In this document: positions 34,626-43,338 of the stretch, in pieces
Numbering within the stretch: position 1 is the first letter of the stretch
Layout of the letters: each line of letters opens with the position of its first letter
Assembly (NCBI GenBank): GCA_030037895.1
Contig: JASHPW010000079.1
Coordinates: 1-57,169 of the forward strand
DNA: 57,169 nucleotides
Direction of reading: 5' to 3'
DNA from: Xanthobacteraceae bacterium
GTDB lineage: Bacteria; Pseudomonadota; Alphaproteobacteria; Rhizobiales; Xanthobacteraceae
Translations under genes and position numbers: made by a program
Notes under the pieces: model-generated
The model's input: the letters and a program-made list of their open reading frames with translations, nothing else
What the model was told of the DNA's origin: nothing
The model's database searches: none

Positions 34626-37451
34626 ATGGCTGATAACGACGCACAGTTTCGGCGGTTCTTCTGCGAGGCAACGTCCTTCAGTCCGCACAGGTGGCAAGTC
34701 AAAGTCGCCATCGAAGGTCTCCCGGAAATACTCCCTATTCCGACAGGGTTGGGTAAGACAGAAGGTAGCGTATTGGCGTGGGCGTGGCGACGCTTTGCGC
34801 GTAAGGCCGATGAGCCTCTTCATCTCATCTATTGCTTGCCGATGCGCAGCCTTGTCCGGCAAACGGTCGAGCGGCTGCGGGGCTATTTTGCGCAACTCAA
34901 GAAATGGAATGAAGTAATCGACATTCCTGTCCACCTGCTTATCGGTGGCGACGCTGATGAAGCCGATCCCGACAAGACTTGGGCTGCGGCCCCAGATAGT
35001 CCCTGGGTGCTTGTCGGGACGCAGGACATGCTTTTGTCCCGGGCGCTGAATCGAGGTTACGGCATGAGCCGCTTCGATTGGCCCGTGCACTTCGGTCTCT
35101 TGAACCAGGACTGCCACTGGGTCGTCGATGAAGTTCAGCTCATGGGTCCCGGTCTTTGGACAACGGCCCAACTGGACTGGATGAGGCGCAAACGCTTTCG
35201 GGGGCTGAAGCCTTGCCGCACCACGTGGATGAGCGCAACCCTGGACGTACAATTCCTCCAAACGACGGATCGAAAGAGAGACGGATGCAATGTCGTGGAG
35301 CCTTTCGATCCAGATTTTGAAAGCGATTCAAACGAGGCCCTCAAGCTGCGACGGGCCGCAAGGCGGCCCGTCGAATTACATCAGCCTGCGATGGGAAAGA
35401 AAGAAAGACCGCTCCCGGCGGAGAAGCAGATAGAGCAGATCGCTTCCGAAGCCAAAGCTGCGCATGCTACCGGCACGCTGACGCTGATCGTCTGCAACAC
35501 GGTGAAGACGGCGCAAACCGTCTTTAAGGAACTCAAGACGAACGGGACGCAACCAATTCTGCTGACGTCCCGCTTTCGGGCGGATGATCGCAGCGGAGCG
35601 GAGGAGACTCTTCGAGCATTCGAATCACGCCGCAGCGCTAGTCCGACCGGACGTGTCGAAGGAGATGATCCAGGCCTGATCTGCGTCAGCACGCAGGTTG
35701 TCGAAGCAGGACTCGACATTTCGGCCTACCGTCTTTGGACGGAGCACGCACCCTGGCCTTCGCTGGTTCAGCGGCTGGGCCGCCTCAATCGCGACGGCAA
35801 GGACAACGAAGCCCGCGCGATCGTTTGGAAGATCACGCCGGAAAACAAGCGGAAACACGAAGGCGAAGATTGGATCGGACCGTATCGGAAGATCGCGCTG
35901 GATCAGGCGTCGTCGCTGCTCAAGGTCTTCGCACCGTTATCGGAACAGAAGACGGCGGTAGAGGCGCTCGCTACACTTCGGAAGCAAATGCCTAAAGAAC
36001 TTGACAAAGCGCTTGCGATCCCGCCTGAGCCCTGTCCGCGCGCGCTCGATGTCCACGGCCTGTTCTCGACGGAGCCAGACCTGCACGGCGGGTTTACGGA
36101 TGTGAGCCGGTTCGTGCGAAACGACGATCCCGACGCCGATGTCATCGTATTCTGGCGCGACTGGCAGGGTAATGCGCCTCCTTCAGGCGATGCTCTTGAT
36201 GGACCGGCGCTCGATCCAAATGCTGAGACCTGTCCAGTGGTGCTGTGGCGCTTGCAGGAATTCCTGAAGGCGATCCACGCGCGCGCTTGGATTTGGAATG
36301 ATCGAGGAGTTGGGCGCTGGAACCCAATATCAGTTCGGGACCTGAAGCCCGGCATGACGGTGATGTTGCGCGGCGATGTCGGCGGCTACGACCAGACTCT
36401 CGGCTGGACTGGTATGGCCGTCGATCGCCTGACTGATTTGCCCTCACCAGGCCCAGGGCACACGCTGCGCGACGACCGGCGCGCCGAGAGCGGTTATTGG
36501 TCAAGTTTGGCGTCGCATATCGCAGATTCGCGATGCGAGGCTGAACGTATCTGCGACGCGCTGAGTCTCCAGGACCAAATCCGAACAGCCGTCATTGAAG
36601 CTGCCAGCCTGGATGATCTGGGCAAGTCGCATCCGGATTGGCAGCGCGCGATACCCAAAGGCGGCCCGCTCGATCACGAGACTTTAGCAAAGTTTCCGCC
36701 GGTCTTTCGTGTCGAGACTCCAAGCGGCGATGCCGAAAAGGTTCGGCCCTCCGTCGAGACAAAGCTCGCCGGTCTTCGGCACGACAGTCGCCCACTTGCG
36801 TTTAGTGCCTTGCCAAACGAACCCGCGGCGGACAGCAAGCTCATCCGCCTGCGGTGGGCGTTGACCCGCAAACTCGATCACGACGAGCTTGAAAGCGTTC
36901 GTGCCTTGCCAGGAATCCGATGGGCTAGGCATCGTGACTTTCGCCCGGGCTTACAGGACAAGGGAATGCGGCACGAGGCGGCGTCCGCCCTCGCCATGTG
37001 GAGCCAGTACAGATCCTCGAACGAGTCACCACCATATCCGGCGCTTGCCGTTTATCTGGCGGCCGCCCACCATGGGAAGGTGCGCACGGTCTTAAGGTCC
37101 ATTTCTGGAAAGGGCATGGATGTCTTTGGCATCGGTCTGACGCCTGAGACGCTGCAATTCGATGGCCGAGATTGGCCGATGGATTTCTCGATGGTGCTCG
37201 ACGGCTCCGATGGCAAGTGGGCCGATGACAGCTTTATATGCGTCGGGCCGGGCTGGACAGGCATCGTCGCCGACTTGCTTGGACCGTGGCGCGGCGAGGC
37301 CGGTGCTGCGTGGACGGGTGTCGTGCCTCGTGATGAGCCCCGTGCACTCGGTCCGTTCGCGCTTGCCTGGCTTGAAGCGCTCGTGCGTGTCGCCGATTGG
37401 CGCGCGAGCGACCATCCTTCTCACGCCGTCCAGGTCGGGGGCGACGGATGA
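34626..37451 (+). CDS. cas3: Type I-G CRISPR helicase/nuclease Cas3 with altered HD motif
   Basis: 941 residues. Helicase part first: PTGLGKTE at 39-46 (motif I), DEVQ at 168-171 (motif II), SATL at 203-206, STQVVEAGLDIS and QRLGRLNRDG (motifs V and VI), all intact. The HD nuclease is C-terminal, as in type I-G: SLASHIAD, then LDDLGKSHPDWQ, GMRHEAASAL, AAAHHGKVR and VRVADWRASD. At residue 663 the metal-binding His of the HD pair is Asp (codon GAT at 36612-36614; one base from CAT), which should weaken or abolish DNA cleavage. Cas3 normally is recruited to Cascade-bound DNA to degrade it. Its stop overlaps csx17 by four bases. Confidence 0.92.
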   Translation: MADNDAQFRRFFCEATSFSPHRWQVKVAIEGLPEILPIPTGLGKTEGSVLAWAWRRFARKADEPLHLIYCLPMRSLVRQTVERLRGYFAQLKKWNEVIDIPVHLLIGGDADEADPDKTWAAAPDSPWVLVGTQDMLLSRALNRGYGMSRFDWPVHFGLLNQDCHWVVDEVQLMGPGLWTTAQLDWMRRKRFRGLKPCRTTWMSATLDVQFLQTTDRKRDGCNVVEPFDPDFESDSNEALKLRRAARRPVELHQPAMGKKERPLPAEKQIEQIASEAKAAHATGTLTLIVCNTVKTAQTVFKELKTNGTQPILLTSRFRADDRSGAEETLRAFESRRSASPTGRVEGDDPGLICVSTQVVEAGLDISAYRLWTEHAPWPSLVQRLGRLNRDGKDNEARAIVWKITPENKRKHEGEDWIGPYRKIALDQASSLLKVFAPLSEQKTAVEALATLRKQMPKELDKALAIPPEPCPRALDVHGLFSTEPDLHGGFTDVSRFVRNDDPDADVIVFWRDWQGNAPPSGDALDGPALDPNAETCPVVLWRLQEFLKAIHARAWIWNDRGVGRWNPISVRDLKPGMTVMLRGDVGGYDQTLGWTGMAVDRLTDLPSPGPGHTLRDDRRAESGYWSSLASHIADSRCEAERICDALSLQDQIRTAVIEAASLDDLGKSHPDWQRAIPKGGPLDHETLAKFPPVFRVETPSGDAEKVRPSVETKLAGLRHDSRPLAFSALPNEPAADSKLIRLRWALTRKLDHDELESVRALPGIRWARHRDFRPGLQDKGMRHEAASALAMWSQYRSSNESPPYPALAVYLAAAHHGKVRTVLRSISGKGMDVFGIGLTPETLQFDGRDWPMDFSMVLDGSDGKWADDSFICVGPGWTGIVADLLGPWRGEAGAAWTGVVPRDEPRALGPFALAWLEALVRVADWRASDHPSHAVQVGGDG

Positions 37452-39577
37452 GCGCGAACCCACAGGTCTTGCCTGTCATTCCCATTCCGGGGCTGCGGCC
37501 GACCAGCCTCGGCGCCTATCTCGCCGCGCTTGGCCTGCTAAAAGTGCTGTCGCATCGGTGGCCCGATGTACGGGCAGCCTGGCGCGATGGCGTGTTGCAC
37601 TTGGTCGGCGGTCCGGCGGACCGCGATGCGCTGGCGGATGCGCTCATGACCGTCGCGGATCAGGCGTCATGGATGCCCTATGAACGAGGATGGGCCGATG
37701 CTCAGAAGGCGAGCACGAAAGCGAAATCGGGCGTAAAGCTGGCGCTGTGGCAGGCGGAAGCCAATGAAGCCGAATTGGAGCTGTTTGCCGCCCATGCCGC
37801 GCCTGCATCGCGCGTGTTCTTTAATCCGTTGCTGGGTAGCGGCGGCAATGCGGGCAAGCGCGCGTTCGCCGATGGCTGGAAGAAGACGACGGAGGCGCTC
37901 CAACCTCCTAAAGCGCCCAAGAAGAAGCGCGCAAACGCCGACGATCGGCGTGAGGCGCTGAACACATTTCTCGACGGTGAGACGTCAGCATGGCAAATGG
38001 AGAAACTCAACGCCGCCTCCTGGTTCAGCGACTCCAACAAGCTCTACAACAGCGGCCAGAATCCTTTCAGCGAGGGTGCGATCTCGCCTTGGGCGATGGC
38101 GTTCGCTTGCGAAGGGCTCGTTTTCTTCGCAGGGAGTGCATCTCGGCGGCTCGGCGCGCGGACCCGACCCATCGGCGCCTTCCCGTTCGTAGTTGCGGCC
38201 GCATCGCCCGAAACACCGGGTGAAGCCGGACGTGATCGGGGCGAGGTCTGGGCTCCGCTGTGGTCCCGTCCCATGACCGCACCCGAGGTCGCCGCGCTGT
38301 TTGCGCGGGGGCGGGCCGAAATCGGTGGTCATGGAGCCGTAACGCCTGCCGCCTTCGCGGTCGCTATCACGCGGCGCGGCGCTGATGCCGGAATTGGTGA
38401 GTTCCGCCGCTTCGCACTTGGCAAAACTACGAGCGTCAACACCTTTGAGCCGCGCTATCTCGGCGCCACGGCGGTTCCAGCCGGCGCTGTCGATGTGCGA
38501 TCCGAGGCTTTCGAGTGGATGCTCGGCCTGATTGAAAGTCTGCCTCGCGACCGGAAGGAAGGGCAGCGCTGGCGTTTTGTCGGACTACGCGGTCCTGTGG
38601 AGAGCGCACTGGTGAACGCCGCCAGCAGGCCGGACGATACCGAAGCGACGATGGCTTTGCTCGACGCCGCGACCCGGGCGCTGGATCGCGTGGACGTCAA
38701 TCGATCCTTCCGTGAAAAGGGCGTCTTGTGGCGGCCGCTGCCGCTCGACTGGCTGCCGGCTCTCTTCGGTGGCGACGCGCCCGATATCGAGGCGCGTCTT
38801 GCTTTGTCGCTGATTTCAGCCTTTCCGGCTGAATATCCGTTTGCGCTCTATCGGTTCGGTATCGAGTGGCGGAACCAGAGTAGAGACGGGCGGCCAAGAA
38901 AGATCTCTTCGTACATTCATCCTAAGACGCCGCCTGCGCGTTGGGTCTGGCGCGCAGGTCCGCTGGTTCGAAATCTCTGTGCGGTTATTCAGCGCCGCCT
39001 GCTTGACTGGGAAGATGAGCAAAAGCGCGGCGCGCCGCCTGCACGTAGGCCCATCTCGGCCCGCATGTCGGATGTGGAAGCATGGCTCGACGGCGATGTG
39101 GACGAAGCACTTCTCGCTCGTTGGCTCTCTCGGCTGGCGTTGTTCGACTGGGCCTCCATACCTGCCAGCATCCGCCCGCTCTCGCCATTCGACAGGAGAG
39201 AGATTGCGGTCCATCCAGCGCTTGCTCTCTATGGCCTCCTTCATCCGCTGTTCGATCTGAGACCAGTGCCGGACAACGGCAGGAACGAGGAGCACGATCT
39301 CCTGGCTTCTAATACTGGCGCGCGCACGCCGGCAGCGGCACGCAGGATGGCGGTGCTCATACGTGGCGGCGATATCGAACGCGCCATCGACATTGCGCGT
39401 TCGCGCTACGCCATGGCGCAGGCGCCGCTCATGCACATGGATGCGCCCTGGGCGGTTGCCGACCCGGAGCGCCTGCTCGCCGCCCTCGTGTTTCCCGTTT
39501 CCCGCTCCGTCCGAAGCAAACTCGTCCGGCGCTGGTTGCGCCCGCAACGCCAAGAAAATGAGGTGATCCATGCCTGA
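37448..39577 (+). CDS. csx17: Type I-G Cascade large subunit Csx17 (Cas8g)
   Basis: 709 residues from the ATG that overlaps the cas3 stop (ATGA). The N-terminus IPIPGLRPTSLGAYLAALGL is typical of Csx17, as are the basic composition and the segment KTTSVNTFEPRYLGATAV. Csx17 is taken as the large subunit that recognises the PAM and, with Csb1 and Csb2, forms the I-G Cascade. Length is in the usual range and I see no damage. The next gene overlaps by eight bases. Confidence 0.88.
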   Translation: MSANPQVLPVIPIPGLRPTSLGAYLAALGLLKVLSHRWPDVRAAWRDGVLHLVGGPADRDALADALMTVADQASWMPYERGWADAQKASTKAKSGVKLALWQAEANEAELELFAAHAAPASRVFFNPLLGSGGNAGKRAFADGWKKTTEALQPPKAPKKKRANADDRREALNTFLDGETSAWQMEKLNAASWFSDSNKLYNSGQNPFSEGAISPWAMAFACEGLVFFAGSASRRLGARTRPIGAFPFVVAAASPETPGEAGRDRGEVWAPLWSRPMTAPEVAALFARGRAEIGGHGAVTPAAFAVAITRRGADAGIGEFRRFALGKTTSVNTFEPRYLGATAVPAGAVDVRSEAFEWMLGLIESLPRDRKEGQRWRFVGLRGPVESALVNAASRPDDTEATMALLDAATRALDRVDVNRSFREKGVLWRPLPLDWLPALFGGDAPDIEARLALSLISAFPAEYPFALYRFGIEWRNQSRDGRPRKISSYIHPKTPPARWVWRAGPLVRNLCAVIQRRLLDWEDEQKRGAPPARRPISARMSDVEAWLDGDVDEALLARWLSRLALFDWASIPASIRPLSPFDRREIAVHPALALYGLLHPLFDLRPVPDNGRNEEHDLLASNTGARTPAAARRMAVLIRGGDIERAIDIARSRYAMAQAPLMHMDAPWAVADPERLLAALVFPVSRSVRSKLVRRWLRPQRQENEVIHA

Positions 39578-40817
39578 AGAGCAAACGCAACCGCTCACCA
39601 TAACGCCAGCCGACATGGTGAATCGCGATAGCGACTTGAACAAGAAAATCTTGAAGGGCGGCCCCTTAGTATTAACTGCGACGCTTAAGCCCATCGCGGG
39701 CTTGGACCGATTCCAGCCGGCAGGGTTTCCGGAGATCGGCCACGTCATCTACGATGCTCCACGTAAGAATGGCCGCCCCGAGAAAGTCTGCATCGTCGAT
39801 AGTCCGGCCAGCATGGCGAATCATCTCGAGTCCGTGTGTATGCGCGGCCCCCATGATCTTGAACTCGACGACGATCTCGCAGGCGTGCCTTATCTGCGCT
39901 GCGTTACGGATGATCCGGAAACAAAGGCACGAACTCTTCATGCGACCAGCCTAAGCGAGGGTCATCGGATCGCCTCTACCTATTTTCTGGGTGTTCGAAA
40001 TAAGCAGACAAGAAAGTGGGATGGGAAGAGTGGCCAGAGGGTCATTAATGATAGCAACATAAGCACGTCGGACTTCGGTAGCGAACTGGCTAACGAGTTT
40101 GGAATAAAACCGACGGTCAAACCGGACGACTTGCAGAAATCAGCACATCCACCCGCAGAGAAATGGTGGGATGTTTTCAAAACGATCTTCAAATATGACC
40201 CGAACGCGCTCGTGCATGGTGTCCTGTTTCCGCAGTATCAGATCAAGATCGCGCGTTTCTTGACGGCGCATCTGGAGGCTTTCGGTGCCGCGCGTGTCGA
40301 CCGCTCAGGAGTCAAATTCGATCGTCTGGGCAAAACCAACTCAGGCCAGCCTATCTTTGCCGTTGACGATGAAACCGCGAGCAAAATCCGCGCCACCTTC
40401 ATTCTCGATGTCGCGTTCCTTCGATCCTTCGGCCACACGGAGAAGAAGGACGGTGCGAACGGCGAGAAGGTGCGCGGACTGTCGGAAAAGCAAAAGGAGT
40501 TCGTCGCCGCACTCGCCCTCTGGAAGATCGCCCGGCTGTTGAATACCCCGTTCCGCTATCGCTCCGGCTGTCACCTCGAGCTCGTCAGTCTCAAACACGG
40601 CGATCAGAACGTTAAGCTAGACGTGAACATGAAAGATGCAGTCAAAAGCGCCGCATTCAGGGCCAAAGACGATCAGGCTCCAATCGTCACTGACGTCTAT
40701 TGGCCGCATGACGAGCTTTACCGCGAGCCTGAGGACAATAAGACTACACCAAGCGCAACCGAAAGCGGCGCTAGCGACGGTAACGACGACGAAGACGGTG
40801 ACGACGAGGGCGAGTGA
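39570..40817 (+). CDS. csb1: Type I-G Cascade backbone Csb1 (Cas7g)
   Basis: 415-residue RAMP protein of the GSU0053/Csb1 family: KGGPLVLTATLKPIAGLDRF near the start, VDSPASMANHLE (family DSxxSxAN motif), then HGVLFPQ, KIARFLTAHLEAFGAARV and NTPFRYRSGCHLELV. Several copies coat the crRNA. The last 30 residues are an acidic Asp/Glu-rich tail. It is visibly less GC-rich than the genes outside the island. Three bases separate it from csb2. Confidence 0.9.
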   Translation: MPEEQTQPLTITPADMVNRDSDLNKKILKGGPLVLTATLKPIAGLDRFQPAGFPEIGHVIYDAPRKNGRPEKVCIVDSPASMANHLESVCMRGPHDLELDDDLAGVPYLRCVTDDPETKARTLHATSLSEGHRIASTYFLGVRNKQTRKWDGKSGQRVINDSNISTSDFGSELANEFGIKPTVKPDDLQKSAHPPAEKWWDVFKTIFKYDPNALVHGVLFPQYQIKIARFLTAHLEAFGAARVDRSGVKFDRLGKTNSGQPIFAVDDETASKIRATFILDVAFLRSFGHTEKKDGANGEKVRGLSEKQKEFVAALALWKIARLLNTPFRYRSGCHLELVSLKHGDQNVKLDVNMKDAVKSAAFRAKDDQAPIVTDVYWPHDELYREPEDNKTTPSATESGASDGNDDEDGDDEGE

Positions 40818-40820
40818 GCG

Positions 40821-42521
40821 ATGCGCATTGTCCTCCAACAGTCGTTTCCGCTCGGTCGTTTCCACGCGACGCTGTGGAGAGCCAGCCCCTTTGACAAGGA
40901 ACTCTCCGGCGAGTGGCCACCCAGCCCCTGGCGCTTGACACGCGCCATCGTCGCTCGCTGGTATCAATGGCGCCGCGAGACAGCAGGAACTTGGCCCGAG
41001 GATGAGCTTGAAAGCCTCATCCGGGCACTGTGTCGTAGCGAGTACCGTTTTTATTTACCGGAACAAGCCCGCCAATCCATTATTTTCCGCCAATATCAGC
41101 CGGCTGAGTTCGGGATGGACCCGCCTAATTATAAGGCATTTGAAGCCGAGTTCACTGCAGCGGAAGGCATAGAGCAAAAGCTTAGAGGTATCGCCGAGAG
41201 CGTGGAGCGCCACGAATCGTGCCTATTGGTTCTGGTGAAAAAAAAACGTGCTCAGAAACAGGTTGAAGGAATAATCGGAACGCCACTCGGCAATTGGCGG
41301 GGGCTCAATCCTGATCCCGGCGCGCGTGGTTACGCGACCAATCTCACCCAAGACAACGCCTGGTGCATTCCACCCGACGAGGACTTGTTTTGGTTCGTCG
41401 AGGGGGACAGTTGGACAAAAGACCTTGTCGATATCCTCGACCGATGCCTCGAACGGATTGTCTATTTTGGGCGCGCCGAAGCGTTGACCCGCATACGCCG
41501 CACCGATGAAGTGCCGATATCGGAGAATGTGATGCCCTCCGAAAGCAGAACCTCTGCCAGCCTAGTCCCTGTATTGGTTCCACGCCGCGACGCAACGCGG
41601 ACCGATGTCGAGCGCGTGACGCAAGACCCGTTGGCCGCACGCAACATTCCGCAAGGCGCCCGCTTGCTCTACGCCCGAAGACCGCCGCGTCCGCCTGCCC
41701 GAGAGATACTCCGCCGCATGCCCATACGGCCAGACATCCATCTGATCCAATTTGCCCTTGGTTGGGCAGTGGCACCGAAACAACGCGCCACAGTGCGCCT
41801 GACCACTCGCTTTCGTACCGCGGTGCTGCACAATCTCATTTGTAAAAAGACAAAAGGAACCACAGCCAGTTGGAGCGACGCGCCTGCTAGTGTTCGCGAT
41901 GAAATCTCAGGAATGACAGGCAAGGATTCACACGGCGAGCCCCTGCGAGGCCCGAGAGCGCATGCCGAGTTCCTGCTCTGGTGGGACGGTGACGTCCCGA
42001 CTCGCCTTCTCGTCTGGAGAGGCGCTCGACCCTTCGATGAATATGAACAGGAAGCCATGCTGCGCGCCGCTGCGCAGGAGTTGTCATGGGCGGCGGCTGG
42101 ACCTGACGCTGAAGCATGGAAGATCAAGCTCGTTCCCCTCGACGCCGCAGTTCCACCTCCACCGGGGTTCAACGGAGCATCAGCAACGGTTTGGCGAACG
42201 CTCACGCCTTACGTTCCGCCCCGCCATCATTTGCGCGGCGGTAAGGTCCGAGAGTCGGAGACGATCGAAAATCAGGTCCGCCGCGAGATTACCGTGCGTG
42301 GTTACGCGCCGAACACGAAGCTTCTGTCCGTCGAAGAAAAAATCGAGCCGCCAAAATGGGTCGCCGTGCATGTACCAAGGCGCGAAGCTGACGCGCGACT
42401 GTTTATCGGTGATCGCCGCGGTTACATGCTTCGTCTCACATTCGAGACGCCGATCGTCGGTCCTTTAAGGCTGGGCCATTCGAGTAGCTTCGGTCTTGGC
42501 TTATTTAAGCCTTCTGCTTGA
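40821..42521 (+). CDS. csb2: Type I-G crRNA-processing subunit Csb2 (Cas5-Cas6 fusion)
   Basis: 566 residues. The N-terminal Cas5-like part begins with SFPLGRFHATLWR and GEWPPSPWRLTRAIVARW, the Csb2 signature. The C-terminal Cas6-like part ends in the glycine-rich loop GPLRLGHSSSFGLGLF. This subunit is thought to cut the CRISPR transcript at the repeats and keep the 5' handle, so it would be needed to mature the mini-CRISPR RNA at 33869-33979. The gene appears intact. No cas4, cas1 or cas2 follows. Confidence 0.9.
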   Translation: MRIVLQQSFPLGRFHATLWRASPFDKELSGEWPPSPWRLTRAIVARWYQWRRETAGTWPEDELESLIRALCRSEYRFYLPEQARQSIIFRQYQPAEFGMDPPNYKAFEAEFTAAEGIEQKLRGIAESVERHESCLLVLVKKKRAQKQVEGIIGTPLGNWRGLNPDPGARGYATNLTQDNAWCIPPDEDLFWFVEGDSWTKDLVDILDRCLERIVYFGRAEALTRIRRTDEVPISENVMPSESRTSASLVPVLVPRRDATRTDVERVTQDPLAARNIPQGARLLYARRPPRPPAREILRRMPIRPDIHLIQFALGWAVAPKQRATVRLTTRFRTAVLHNLICKKTKGTTASWSDAPASVRDEISGMTGKDSHGEPLRGPRAHAEFLLWWDGDVPTRLLVWRGARPFDEYEQEAMLRAAAQELSWAAAGPDAEAWKIKLVPLDAAVPPPPGFNGASATVWRTLTPYVPPRHHLRGGKVRESETIENQVRREITVRGYAPNTKLLSVEEKIEPPKWVAVHVPRREADARLFIGDRRGYMLRLTFETPIVGPLRLGHSSSFGLGLFKPSA

Positions 42522-42700
42522 TGTCACTGAGATACAATGACAGCGTCACGCTGAAGGTGCGGCGCGCCCTCCTCCTCTACGCGTTGCGCCGCCTCGGCCT
42601 CGACGTGCCGCCGGACACGCGACCACCGCACGAACAGCACATCGTCCTGGTCAATCGGAGCGAAATCGCCGCCCTGCATCCCCACGATGCGCCGGCCTGA
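42521..42700 (+). CDS. Possible small basic protein at the end of the cas operon
   Basis: 59 residues from an ATG whose A is the last base of the csb2 stop. The product is Arg/Leu-rich (VTLKVRRALLLYALRRLGLD) without a recognised family. The overlap would allow coupling, but codon choice and lack of family leave it doubtful. The 80 bases to the tRNA gene hold nothing else I can see. Confidence 0.3.
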   Translation: MSLRYNDSVTLKVRRALLLYALRRLGLDVPPDTRPPHEQHIVLVNRSEIAALHPHDAPA

Positions 42701-42779
42701 CGCGAAACTCGCGCCGCGATCGGACCGCGCCCGGCCCGGCCATTTTGCCGCCGGCGGCGCGCCGGACACAGCGCACGCC

Positions 42780-42855
42780 TGGCGCTCCCTGGGGGACTCG
42801 AACCCCCGTTTTCGCCGTGAGAGGGCGACGTCCTGGGCCGCTAGACGAAGGGAGC
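42780..42855 (-). tRNA. tRNA-Glu (anticodon CTC)
   Basis: The minus strand from 42855 folds as a tRNA: acceptor GCTCCCT paired with AGGGAGC, D-arm GTCTAGCGGCCCAGGAC, anticodon arm CGCC CTCTCAC GGCG with CTC in the middle, and T-arm GGGGG TTCGAGT CCCCC. Discriminator G and an encoded CCA occupy 42783-42780. The 3' end points to the cas operon, a common integration geometry. Confidence 0.95.
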
Positions 42856-42909
42856 CGCGGTCGGAAATAAACGTGAAGGCGCGGCCGCGCAAGCGCGTTC
42901 GCGCGCCGG

Positions 42910-43317
42910 TCAGGGCGCCGGGACGAACCGGAGGCGCCCGCTGTCCGTGAGCGTCTTGACGTCGAAGGTGCGGATTTCGGTCGAACCGGCGATGTCGAGC
43001 GTCACCACGACGTGGTCGCCGGCGACGGCCGTTGCCGTCACCCGCGCGCCTTTCGGCAGCGCAACGATCCTCTCCACGGTCGCCGGCGTCGCCGCCGCCG
43101 CCCCGCTTCCGCCGCCATGATAAACGCGGTAGCCGATGACGCCGATCACCGCGGCGATGGCGACGAGCGTGGTGAGGCCAGATGTGATCATCAGCCAGCG
43201 CGCCCGCGCGACCATGCGTGCCGCCGAAACACCGGCCGCGGCCACTTCTCCGCCGGCGTGGCGGCGATCGGCGCGATCCGCATCGCTTTGCGGCTCGACG
43301 GCGGCTAACCTGCCCAT
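42910..43317 (-). CDS. Single-pass membrane protein, DUF6476-like
   Basis: 135 residues: basic N-terminus, one membrane helix at about 43-62 (MITSGLTTLVAIAAVIGVIG), then a small soluble domain with ERIVALPKGARVTATAVAGD and LDIAGSTEIRTFDV. This resembles DUF6476 proteins of Hyphomicrobiales. GAGG lies before the ATG. It is divergent from the pseudouridine synthase gene with only 21 bases between, so promoters must overlap. Confidence 0.7.
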   Translation of the reverse strand: MGRLAAVEPQSDADRADRRHAGGEVAAAGVSAARMVARARWLMITSGLTTLVAIAAVIGVIGYRVYHGGGSGAAAATPATVERIVALPKGARVTATAVAGDHVVVTLDIAGSTEIRTFDVKTLTDSGRLRFVPAP

Positions 43318-43338
43318 TCAACACCTCGACCATTGCCG

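Noticed and set aside
34497-35261. A 254-codon minus-strand frame opposite cas3
   Set aside because: It is antisense to conserved helicase motifs and shows no family features; such frames are expected in GC-rich DNA.
42521-42780. Remnant of cas4, cas1 or cas2 after csb2
   Set aside because: No Cas1 or Cas2 motif could be read in any frame; only a short basic frame is present.
33473-42855. Direct repeat of the tRNA-Glu 3' end as an attachment site at the left edge
   Set aside because: I looked for the GGGAGCGCCA end near 33460-33870 and found no copy; no integrase gene was seen either.
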